From RGDT01 sp964630925 (GTDB taxonomy: Bacteria; Planctomycetota; Planctomycetia; Gemmatales; Gemmataceae), in contig CAZVZK010000102.1 in the NCBI GenBank assembly GCA_964630925.1, forward strand, positions 1 through 36,125: a DNA stretch of 36,125 bases. Reading direction: 5' to 3'. This document shows positions 30,049 to 36,125 of the stretch, one piece after another. The translations under genes and the position numbers were made by a program. Within the stretch, counting starts at the first letter, position 1. Each line of letters opens with the position of its first letter. The notes beneath the pieces were generated by a model. That model made no database searches. It saw only the letters and a program-made list of their open reading frames with translations, and was not told the DNA's origin.

Positions 30049-32298
30049 ATGCCGGAGCCGGGCTTCCTCGAAAACCTGCGGCGCAGCCGGCTGCTGTCGG
30101 AGAAGCAGCTGGCCGCCATCGCGCCGCTGGCCGACGACAACGACATCCGCGCCCTCGCCAGGGTGCTGGTGCAGAAGGGCTGGATGACGCCGTGGCAGGT
30201 GCGGCAGGTGGCCGCCGGCAAGCCCGAGTACCTGCGTCTGGGCGATTACATCCTCCAGGACAAGGTCGGCGAGGGGGCGATGGGAGAGGTGTTCCGCGCC
30301 TCGCACTTCAAGCACGGGACCGTCGCCCTCAAGGTGATGCGGCGCGAGAAGCTGAGCAACCCCGCCTCCGTCAAACGCTTCTTCAAGGAGATCGAGCTGG
30401 CGGCCCGGCTGAGCCACCCGCACATCGTGCGGGCCATCGACTCCGGCGCCGCCGGCGACTCGTACTACCTGGCGATGGAGTTCGTGGAGGGGACGGACCT
30501 GTCGCGGCTGGTCAAGGAGCACGGGCCGCTCGGCATCGCGCAGGCGTGCCACTACATCCGCCAGGCCGCCCTCGCCCTGCACCACGCCCACGAGTGCGGC
30601 ATCGTCCACCGCGACATGAAGCCGGGCAACCTGATGATCGACGCGGCGGGGCAGATCAAGCTCCTCGACCTGGGCCTGGCGCGGCTGGAGACGTTCGAGG
30701 GCAACACCGCCCTGACGCGGCTGGGCCAGATGATCGGCACCCCCGACTACCTCGCCCCGGAGCAGGCCCTCGACGCCCGCAGCGCCGACCCGCGGGCCGA
30801 CCTGTACTCGCTCGGCTGCACCCTGTTCTACCTCATCACCGGCAAGCCGCCCTTCACCGCCACCTCGCTCGCCGACCTCCTGTTGAAGCACCAGAGCGAG
30901 CTGGCCCGGCCCCTGAAGTCGTTCCGGCCCGACGCGCCGGACTGGCTGGTGCAGCTGTGCGGCTGGATGATGAACAAGCGCCGCGAGGACCGCCCGGCGT
31001 CGGCGCTGGAGGTGGTGCATCGGCTGGACCCGTTCCTGGCCGGCTTCCGGCCGGCGCCGCCGCCCCCCCCGTCGCTGCCAGACATCCCCGACCCGTGGGA
31101 GGGCGTCGAGAAGGGCGAGCCGAAGGCGAAACCGCGCGGCGGCGCCTGGAGTTGGCTGCGCTACGTGCTGATCGCCGCGCTCCTGCTCGTGGGTGTCGTC
31201 GCGGCGGCGGTCATGCTCGCGCCGAGGCCGGAGCCCGACCCCAAGGGCGGCAAGAAGGACGGCGACAAGCCGCCGGAGAAGAAGGACGACTCGCCTCCGA
31301 AGGACAAGACGACCCCGAAGGACAAGACGGCGAAGGACAAGGACAAGCCGGCACAGAAGGATAAGACGACGCCGAAGGATAAGACCCCGCCCAAGGACAA
31401 GCCGCCCCGCAAGGAGAAGACACCCCCCAAGGACAAGGGGAAGCCTCCCGACACGAGCCGCGGCGAGAGCCACGTCTTCCGGGCGCATGAGGGCCCAGCG
31501 GGCCTCCCCGCCGTGTCACCCGACGGGAAGCTCGCCGCGACGTACGGCGCCGACAAGAAGGTCGCCCTGTGGGATCTGGAGAAGCGTGAGCGGCGGTGGG
31601 TCTCGGGGCCGTACACCTACGCGGTCCGCGAGATGGCCTTCGACAGGACGATGCTCGTTGCCCGGGCCGATGGGGTGACGCTCGGCCTGGGCGTGGCCGA
31701 CGGTAAGGCGGTACCGCCGTCCAAGACGCAGAAGCTCCTGGGGCCGCGGCCGGGGCAACGCCTCGATCTCAACGGGGCGATCCTGGAGATCGGGAAGCAG
31801 GCGGTGGACCTCGCCGGAGGGGGGCACGGCGACGCCGTCAGCTACCACCCCACGTCAGACGCGGTCCTGGTCCGCACGGCGAAGGGGCAGGTGTTCATCG
31901 TCGAGGGGGCCAAACGCTTCCTGGAGGTGAAGGCCGCCAACGGCGCGTCGTGCGCCGTCTGGAGCGGATCCGGGGGGGGCATCCTCGTCGGCCTGCCCGA
32001 CGGTGAGGTGTTCTCCCTGGACAAGCCGGACGGCATGGGCGAGACGTTCACCCACCCCGTCAAGGGGTCGGGCGTCCGCGCCCTGTGCGTCTCGCCCGAA
32101 GGGAAGCGGGTGATGGCCTGCTTCGAGAAGGGCGAGCTGCTCCTGTTCGACCTGTCCGCCGGCGCCTTCCAGCTCGTGGCCAAAAGGGACGAGGCCCGCT
32201 CCGTCACCGGCGCGGCCTTCGCCCTCGGCGGCAAGGGCGCCGTGACGACGCATCGCGACGGCACGCTACGCCTGTGGGACCTGTCCAAGGCCAAATGA
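30049..32298 (+). CDS. Transmembrane Ser/Thr protein kinase with Lys/Pro linker and WD40-like C-terminus
   Basis: A 749-residue protein. Residues 1-62 form a small helical domain (FLENLRRSRLLSEKQLAAI, ALARVLVQKGWMTPWQVRQVAAGK) that often precedes planctomycete kinases. The kinase domain ~65-330 has VGEGAMGEVF, Lys95 (VALK) and HRDMKPGN with Asp189. The metal-binding motif is DLG (207-209) instead of DFG, which still allows activity in many bacterial kinases. A single membrane segment spans ~370-390. A linker at ~392-470 is almost only Lys, Pro, Asp and Thr, with repeated TPKDKTPPKDK-like units. The rest contains a few WD40-like blades (AVSPDGKLAATYGADKKVALWDLEK, TTHRDGTLRLWDLSKAK), too few for two propellers. 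An esterase gene follows after 20 bp. Confidence 0.92.
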   Translation: MPEPGFLENLRRSRLLSEKQLAAIAPLADDNDIRALARVLVQKGWMTPWQVRQVAAGKPEYLRLGDYILQDKVGEGAMGEVFRASHFKHGTVALKVMRREKLSNPASVKRFFKEIELAARLSHPHIVRAIDSGAAGDSYYLAMEFVEGTDLSRLVKEHGPLGIAQACHYIRQAALALHHAHECGIVHRDMKPGNLMIDAAGQIKLLDLGLARLETFEGNTALTRLGQMIGTPDYLAPEQALDARSADPRADLYSLGCTLFYLITGKPPFTATSLADLLLKHQSELARPLKSFRPDAPDWLVQLCGWMMNKRREDRPASALEVVHRLDPFLAGFRPAPPPPPSLPDIPDPWEGVEKGEPKAKPRGGAWSWLRYVLIAALLLVGVVAAAVMLAPRPEPDPKGGKKDGDKPPEKKDDSPPKDKTTPKDKTAKDKDKPAQKDKTTPKDKTPPKDKPPRKEKTPPKDKGKPPDTSRGESHVFRAHEGPAGLPAVSPDGKLAATYGADKKVALWDLEKRERRWVSGPYTYAVREMAFDRTMLVARADGVTLGLGVADGKAVPPSKTQKLLGPRPGQRLDLNGAILEIGKQAVDLAGGGHGDAVSYHPTSDAVLVRTAKGQVFIVEGAKRFLEVKAANGASCAVWSGSGGGILVGLPDGEVFSLDKPDGMGETFTHPVKGSGVRALCVSPEGKRVMACFEKGELLLFDLSAGAFQLVAKRDEARSVTGAAFALGGKGAVTTHRDGTLRLWDLSKAK

Positions 32299-32317
32299 CC
32301 CCGGAGAAGCACCCGCC

Positions 32318-33220
32318 ATGTATCGTCTGCTCTTGATCGCCGTCTTGTGGCCCTCCCTCGCGTCCGGGGCCGACTTCGAACGCACACGCGACGTGATCTA
32401 CGGACGCAAGTTCGGCACCGCCCTGACGATGGACGTCTTCACGCCGAAGAAGGCCAACGGCAAGGCGCTGGTCTTCGTCGTCTCCGGCGGGTGGTTCTCG
32501 CGCGTCGAGCACATCAACCCCCTGTTCACCGCCCCGTTCACCTCGCGCGGCTACACGGTCTTCGCCGTCGTCCACGGCAGCCAGCCGAAGTTCACGCTCC
32601 CCGAGATCGTCGAGGACATGCACCGCGCGGTGCGGTTCATCCGCCACTCGGCGAAGAAGTATGCCATCGACCCCGAGAAGATCGGCATCTACGGCGCCTC
32701 CGCCGGCGGGCACCTGTCGCTGATGATGGGCACGACGGGGTCCCCGGGCGACCCAAAGGCGTCCGACCCCATCGACCGCGGGTCGAGCGCGATCCAGTGC
32801 GTCGCCTGCTTCTTCCCGCCGACGGACTTCCTGAACTGGGGCAAGCCGGGGATCGAGTTCATCGACCGCGACATCCAGCCGCCGTTCACGGCGGCGATCG
32901 ACTACCACGAGTTCAACCCGAAGAAGGCGCTGTACGAGAAGATCACGGACAAGGCGAAGCTGCGCGAGATCGGGCGGAAGATGTCGCCGGTGTACCACGT
33001 CGGCAAGAAGACGGCGCCGACGCTGGTGATCCACGGCGACAAGGACACGCTGGTACCGATCCAGCAGGCGGAGGTGCTGATGGCGAAGCTGAAGGGGTGC
33101 GGCGTGCCCCACAAGCTGGAGGTACGCAAGGGCGCGGCGCACGGGTGGGCGACGCTGCTCCTCGACCTGGCGCTCCTCGCCGACTGGTTCGATGAGCATC
33201 TGGAGGGGAAGAAGGGGTGA
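32318..33220 (+). CDS. Exported alpha/beta hydrolase (esterase)
   Basis: A 300-residue protein with a short signal peptide (MYRLLLIAVLWPSLASGA). It has DVIYGRKFGTALTMDVFTP, the opening strand common in planctomycete esterases of this type, and ALVFVVSGGWFS in place of the HGGG oxyanion loop. Nucleophile elbow GASAGG (Ser128), Asp243 in HGDKDTLVP and His275 in GAAHGW complete a plausible triad. Ester hydrolysis outside the cytoplasm is expected; substrate unknown. It follows the kinase gene by 20 bp, the second kinase/esterase pair in the window. Confidence 0.87.
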   Translation: MYRLLLIAVLWPSLASGADFERTRDVIYGRKFGTALTMDVFTPKKANGKALVFVVSGGWFSRVEHINPLFTAPFTSRGYTVFAVVHGSQPKFTLPEIVEDMHRAVRFIRHSAKKYAIDPEKIGIYGASAGGHLSLMMGTTGSPGDPKASDPIDRGSSAIQCVACFFPPTDFLNWGKPGIEFIDRDIQPPFTAAIDYHEFNPKKALYEKITDKAKLREIGRKMSPVYHVGKKTAPTLVIHGDKDTLVPIQQAEVLMAKLKGCGVPHKLEVRKGAAHGWATLLLDLALLADWFDEHLEGKKG

Positions 33221-33239
33221 CGCGGGCCCACGGCCCGCG
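33221..33239 (+). terminator. Hairpin directly after the esterase stop
   Basis: CGCGGGCC-CAC-GGCCCGCG, a perfect 8-bp stem starting at the base after the TGA. There is no T-run, so it would be a weak intrinsic terminator or a 3'-end stabilising structure. Confidence 0.4.
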
Positions 33240-33328
33240 GATCCGAGGCGTGGCCGAAGGGCTTGAACTTGCCCGGCCGGTGGCCAGAATGGACGGCGTA
33301 CTCGCGGGTCTCCTTTCGGGGGCGTCCC

Positions 33329-33661
33329 ATGTCGGACCAGTCCGATCGGCCACACTTCGGATCCCGCCTTCTGGGCGCGGCCTTGCTCGCGGCCCTCGCC
33401 TACCCGGTTTCACTCGGGCCGGCTTGCTGGGCGCTGTCGTGGCTCCGGTTGGAGATGCGCCACCCGGCGATCGCCGACGCCGTCTCGACGGCGTATGGCC
33501 CGCTGGCGCCGGCCGCCGTCTCCGGGCCCGAGCCGGTCCGCGGCGCGCTGAGGTGGTGGATCGGGGTCGGGATGCCGCCCGGGACCGCGTTCCACGGCGA
33601 CTGGCCGCGGGGGATCGGCTGGAGCAACCCGGGGTACACCTACACCCTCTGGCATTACTAA
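33329..33661 (+). CDS. Small hypothetical membrane protein, 110 residues
   Basis: The ATG at 33329 begins SDQSDRPHFGSRLLGAALLAALAYPVSLGPACWALSWL: a charged cytoplasmic start and then one hydrophobic segment (~12-36). The remaining ~70 residues have Pro/Gly-rich extracellular character (YGPLAPAAVSGPEPVRGALRWWIGVG) and end in YTYTLWHY. Similar short proteins with an 'AYPLSxGPAxWL' segment are, from memory, frequent in Gemmata relatives. No function is known. An in-frame start at 33263 would add 22 unrelated residues. Confidence 0.7.
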   Translation: MSDQSDRPHFGSRLLGAALLAALAYPVSLGPACWALSWLRLEMRHPAIADAVSTAYGPLAPAAVSGPEPVRGALRWWIGVGMPPGTAFHGDWPRGIGWSNPGYTYTLWHY

Positions 33662-33701
33662 GCCCGGCGCCCGCTCGCGTCCTCGATCCCGGAGTCATCC
33701 C

Positions 33702-35021
33702 ATGCATGAGTACATCGGCCGCGTGATTGATCTTACCGACCCCGAGCGCAACGCCGTCTACAACATGACGGCGGAGGAGGCACGGGCCGTCGTCGCGTCG
33801 GGGGACGCCGACGCCGTGCGGCGTATCGAGGGGCAGTTCGCCCTCGTCGCCACGGCGGGGAAGAACGTCCGCATGGCACGGTCGCTGTCGCGGCCGCTGC
33901 GGTTCTTCATCGCCAAGCGGGCCGAGGGGCCGTGCCTGATCGCGTCGGACCGGATCGACGCCATCAAGGCGTGGCTGGAGGCGGAGGGGCTGGCCGACCA
34001 GTTCGACCCGAGCTACACGCGCATGGTGCCGGCGTTCCACCTGACGGAGGTGGCCCTCATCGGCTGCCCCGACCCGGCGCCGCGGCACGAGCGGTTCTTC
34101 ACGCCGGCGCACGACACGCAGCCGGCGGACGTGGCCGCCATCGGGGCCGCGTACATCGGGGCGCTGCAACGCGAGGTCGAGGCGTGGATCACGAGGCGGG
34201 CCACGTCGGGGCCGCTAGGCGTGGCGTTCTCCGGCGGCATCGACTCCGGCAGCGTGTTCCTCGTCGCGTACCACACCCTCCTGAAGATGGGCCAGTCTCC
34301 ATCACGTCTGAAGGCGTTCACCCTCGCCGTTGACGGCGGCGGCGAGGACGTGGCGCAGGCGCGGCGTTTCCTCGACGCGCTCGGGCTGGGGATGTTCCTG
34401 GAGCCGGTGGAGGCGCCGGCGTCGGCCATCGACTGGCGGGCGGCGGTGGGCGTGGTGGAGGACTACAAGCCGCTGGACATCCAGGCGGCGGCGATGGCCC
34501 TGGCCCTGGGGCGTGGCGTGCGGCAGCGCTACCCCGGGTGGCGGTGGCTGCTGGACGGCGACGGCGGCGACGAGAACCTGAAGGACTACCCCATCGAGGA
34601 CAACCCGGAGCTGACCATCCGCAGCGTGCTGCACAACCGCATGCTGTATCAGGAGGGGTGGGGCGTCTTCTCGCTGAAGCACTCGCAGACGTACTCGGGC
34701 GGGCTGAGCCGGGGGTACGCCCGCACCTACGCGACGGCGTGCGCAGGCGGCTTCGAGGTGTTCAGCCCGTACACGCAGCCGGCGGTGATCGCCGTGGCCG
34801 AGGGCGTGCCGTACATCGCGCTGACGGGGTACGACCACGAGAGGCTGTACGCGCTGAAGGGCGACATCGTGGCGGCGGGCGTGAAGGCGGTGACGGGGAT
34901 GGAGATGCCGGTATACCCGAAGCGGCGGTTCCAGCACGGGGCGGCGGAGAGGGCGGAGACGCTGTTCCCGGCGGACGAGCGGGCGTACCGCAAGGCGTTC
35001 CTGGCGCTGCACGGGGGGTGA
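33702..35021 (+). CDS. Asparagine synthetase-like protein lacking the glutaminase Cys
   Basis: A 439-residue protein. The C-terminal synthetase domain is clear: PP-loop AFSGGIDSG (176-183, ATP pyrophosphate binding) and LLDGDGGDENLKDYP (284-296). It ends in YPKRRFQHGAAERAETLFP. These domains activate a carboxylate as acyl-adenylate. The N-terminal ~120 residues resemble only the second half of a class II glutamine amidotransferase (RIEGQFALVA, LIASDRIDAIKAWL), and the protein begins MHEY, so the catalytic Cys2 of AsnB is absent. It should not hydrolyse glutamine; use of free ammonia or an amine, as in beta-lactam-synthetase-like relatives, is possible. It ends one base before the convergent stop of the FGE-domain gene. 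Confidence 0.85.
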   Translation: MHEYIGRVIDLTDPERNAVYNMTAEEARAVVASGDADAVRRIEGQFALVATAGKNVRMARSLSRPLRFFIAKRAEGPCLIASDRIDAIKAWLEAEGLADQFDPSYTRMVPAFHLTEVALIGCPDPAPRHERFFTPAHDTQPADVAAIGAAYIGALQREVEAWITRRATSGPLGVAFSGGIDSGSVFLVAYHTLLKMGQSPSRLKAFTLAVDGGGEDVAQARRFLDALGLGMFLEPVEAPASAIDWRAAVGVVEDYKPLDIQAAAMALALGRGVRQRYPGWRWLLDGDGGDENLKDYPIEDNPELTIRSVLHNRMLYQEGWGVFSLKHSQTYSGGLSRGYARTYATACAGGFEVFSPYTQPAVIAVAEGVPYIALTGYDHERLYALKGDIVAAGVKAVTGMEMPVYPKRRFQHGAAERAETLFPADERAYRKAFLALHGG

Positions 35022-35969
35022 TCAGCCGCGCGTGAGGACGACGCGGAAGCCGAGATCGCTGCCCCATCCTGAAGCCCAGAGGCGATCCGCGGAGCGACAA
35101 CGGATGGCATCGCTGCCGTAACCCCCGCCCCTCTGAATGTGGCCGGGGCCGCTCCCCGGCCCTTTCGGGTCGGTTTGCGGCTCGGTGGGGTATTCGCCCC
35201 ACCAGTCGGCACACCATTCGTTGACATTCCCGTGCATGTCGAACAGGCCCCAGGCGTTCGGCCGATAGCTCCCCACGGGGCAAGGCCGCCCCACAGCTCC
35301 CATGACGTTCGCCTGGCTCGTGTCGAGAACGGCACCGAAGTGGAACTCCGTGGACACTCCGGCACAGCAGCAATATTCCCATTCGGCCTCCGTCGGCAAG
35401 CGATACGTGCGACCGGGTGCCGCTTCCTCGTGGCGCGCCGAGAGCACCCGGCAGAAGCCGGCGGCGTCCTCCCAGGTTACGCTCTCCACGGGGAATGCGT
35501 CCGTGTCGATCCCCTCGACATCGAATTGGCCCTCCTCCTCTTGGCTGAAGTAACTCGGGTTGACCCCGGTCATTGTCCTGTACTGGGCCTGGTTGACGGG
35601 GCATGAGCCCATCCAGAACGCCTTCGTCAACGTCACCTCGTGACGCCGACCACCTGATATACGGCCCTTCGAAGTTCCCATCCAGAACGTCCCTGCCGGG
35701 ATCAAGGCGAACCGCATCCCGATGCTGTTGGTGAGCTCCGGTACGCACGGGAGCACCCCGCCGTTGACCAGCTCGCGCGCCCGCGCCTCGGCCGCCGAAC
35801 GCTTCCGCCCCGGCTTCATCCCGCGCAACTGGCGGTTCAGCCGCGCCAGCTCGGCGCGGAGGGGCTCGCCGTTTTCCTCCAGACAGTCCGCCAACGCCGA
35901 CCACAGCACCTCGTCGTCCGGGGTGTCGTTGAGGCAAGCCAGCAGACGCGACAATTCGAGGTGGCTCAT
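35022..35969 (-). CDS. TIGR02996 domain fused to an FGE-sulfatase (SUMF1) domain
   Basis: A 315-residue protein. Residues 1-50 (HLELSRLLACLNDTPDDEVLWSALADCLEENGEPLRAELARLNRQL) match the Gemmata TIGR02996 repeat-companion domain. From ~79 on comes a formylglycine-generating-enzyme-like fold: NSIGMRFALIPAGTFWMGT, KAFWMGSCPVNQAQYRTMTG, FPVESVTWEDAAGFCRVLS, YRLPTEAEWEYCC, GLFDMHGNVNEWCADWW and RGGGYGSDAIRCRSADR. In true FGEs two Cys follow RGGSW, five residues apart. Here the first is replaced and only the Cys of IRCR remains, so sulfatase activation is doubtful. The domain may serve as a binding module or another redox/ligand role. The stop abuts the asparagine synthetase-like gene. Confidence 0.9.
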   Translation of the reverse strand: MSHLELSRLLACLNDTPDDEVLWSALADCLEENGEPLRAELARLNRQLRGMKPGRKRSAAEARARELVNGGVLPCVPELTNSIGMRFALIPAGTFWMGTSKGRISGGRRHEVTLTKAFWMGSCPVNQAQYRTMTGVNPSYFSQEEEGQFDVEGIDTDAFPVESVTWEDAAGFCRVLSARHEEAAPGRTYRLPTEAEWEYCCCAGVSTEFHFGAVLDTSQANVMGAVGRPCPVGSYRPNAWGLFDMHGNVNEWCADWWGEYPTEPQTDPKGPGSGPGHIQRGGGYGSDAIRCRSADRLWASGWGSDLGFRVVLTRG

Positions 35970-36024
35970 CGGTGAGCAGCGTGTCGTGGGTGGGGGCGGC
36001 CGCTGCCAATACGATATCGGCCGG

Positions 36025-36062
36025 CGTGCCGCAAGGCGTTCATGGCTCTGCGTGGGGGGTGA
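36025..36062 (+). pseudogene. Duplicated 3' tail of the asparagine synthetase-like gene
   Basis: From position 36025 the sequence encodes CRKAFMALRGG-stop, almost the same as YRKAFLALHGG-stop at 34983-35021. Over 39 aligned bases (36024-36062) only five differ. Only this last stretch of the gene is present. It lies just beyond the start of the FGE-domain gene, so that gene is bracketed by two copies of the same gene end. Confidence 0.65.
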
Positions 36063-36125
36063 CCCCCGGTGGGCTTACAGGGCTACGTTTCTTGTGAGGG
36101 CGAATTCAGGTAGCGATTCTCGGGC

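Overview
The window is very GC-rich bacterial chromosome and looks like a planctomycete of the Gemmataceae type. The evidence is a mix of families concentrated in that group: TIGR02996-type N-terminal domains, a TIGR03067-type secreted domain, a Tat-exported DUF1501 protein, three transmembrane Hanks-type Ser/Thr kinases with WD40 propellers (one paired with a TIGR02999-type ECF sigma factor), a Gemmata-type 'IRDVxGDPF...HVRGCWVxDxLLG' protein, and many small exported alpha/beta hydrolases. The assignment is inferred from family content only.

Layout. 1-5.5 kb: tail of a probable Uma2-type protein, a ribosome-hibernation/sigma-like fusion, a two-gene exported hydrolase unit, a hybrid histidine kinase, a GNAT acetyltransferase and a decayed TIGR02996/leucine-rich-repeat gene. 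5.6-7.3 kb: an RNA block made of a promoter, a terminator-like hairpin, a compact RNase P RNA and eleven tRNA genes on the same strand (Trp, Ile, Val, Ala, Ala, Ser, Phe, Arg, Arg, Arg, Ser), with one small basic ORF among them. 7.3-12.5 kb: a sigma factor/kinase operon and a DUF2235-like hydrolase on the minus strand. 12.5-15.1 kb: small hypothetical genes, intergenic palindromes and a SUKH-domain gene. 15.2-19.8 kb: a DUF1501 protein with a WD40-like remnant behind it, a Gemmata-family protein and a Gfo/Idh/MocA oxidoreductase. 19.9-26.8 kb: recG, a HEAT-repeat gene and a second WD40 kinase, which overlaps the HEAT gene at the 3' end. 26.8-29.9 kb: an exported esterase, then a ubiX-like gene and an FN3 hydrolase bounded by inverted GGGATGA heptamer arrays. 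30.0-36.1 kb: a third kinase with an esterase, a small membrane protein, an asparagine synthetase-like protein lacking the N-terminal Cys, and an FGE-sulfatase-domain protein followed by a duplicated gene tail.

The most interesting part is the RNA block. The RNase P RNA keeps the catalytic-domain signatures and a covarying P4, but only about 64 nt separate its CR-I motif from the conserved GCAAGxC/AATAGG segment. That is too little room for a normal specificity domain, and a simple tetraloop hairpin occupies the space. Its 3' end lies 12 nt from the first tRNA with no terminator between, so the RNA may be co-transcribed with its own substrates. The tRNAs look functional: both Ala tRNAs have G3-U70 and most discriminator bases fit. 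Ten of the eleven are followed by CTG rather than CCA.
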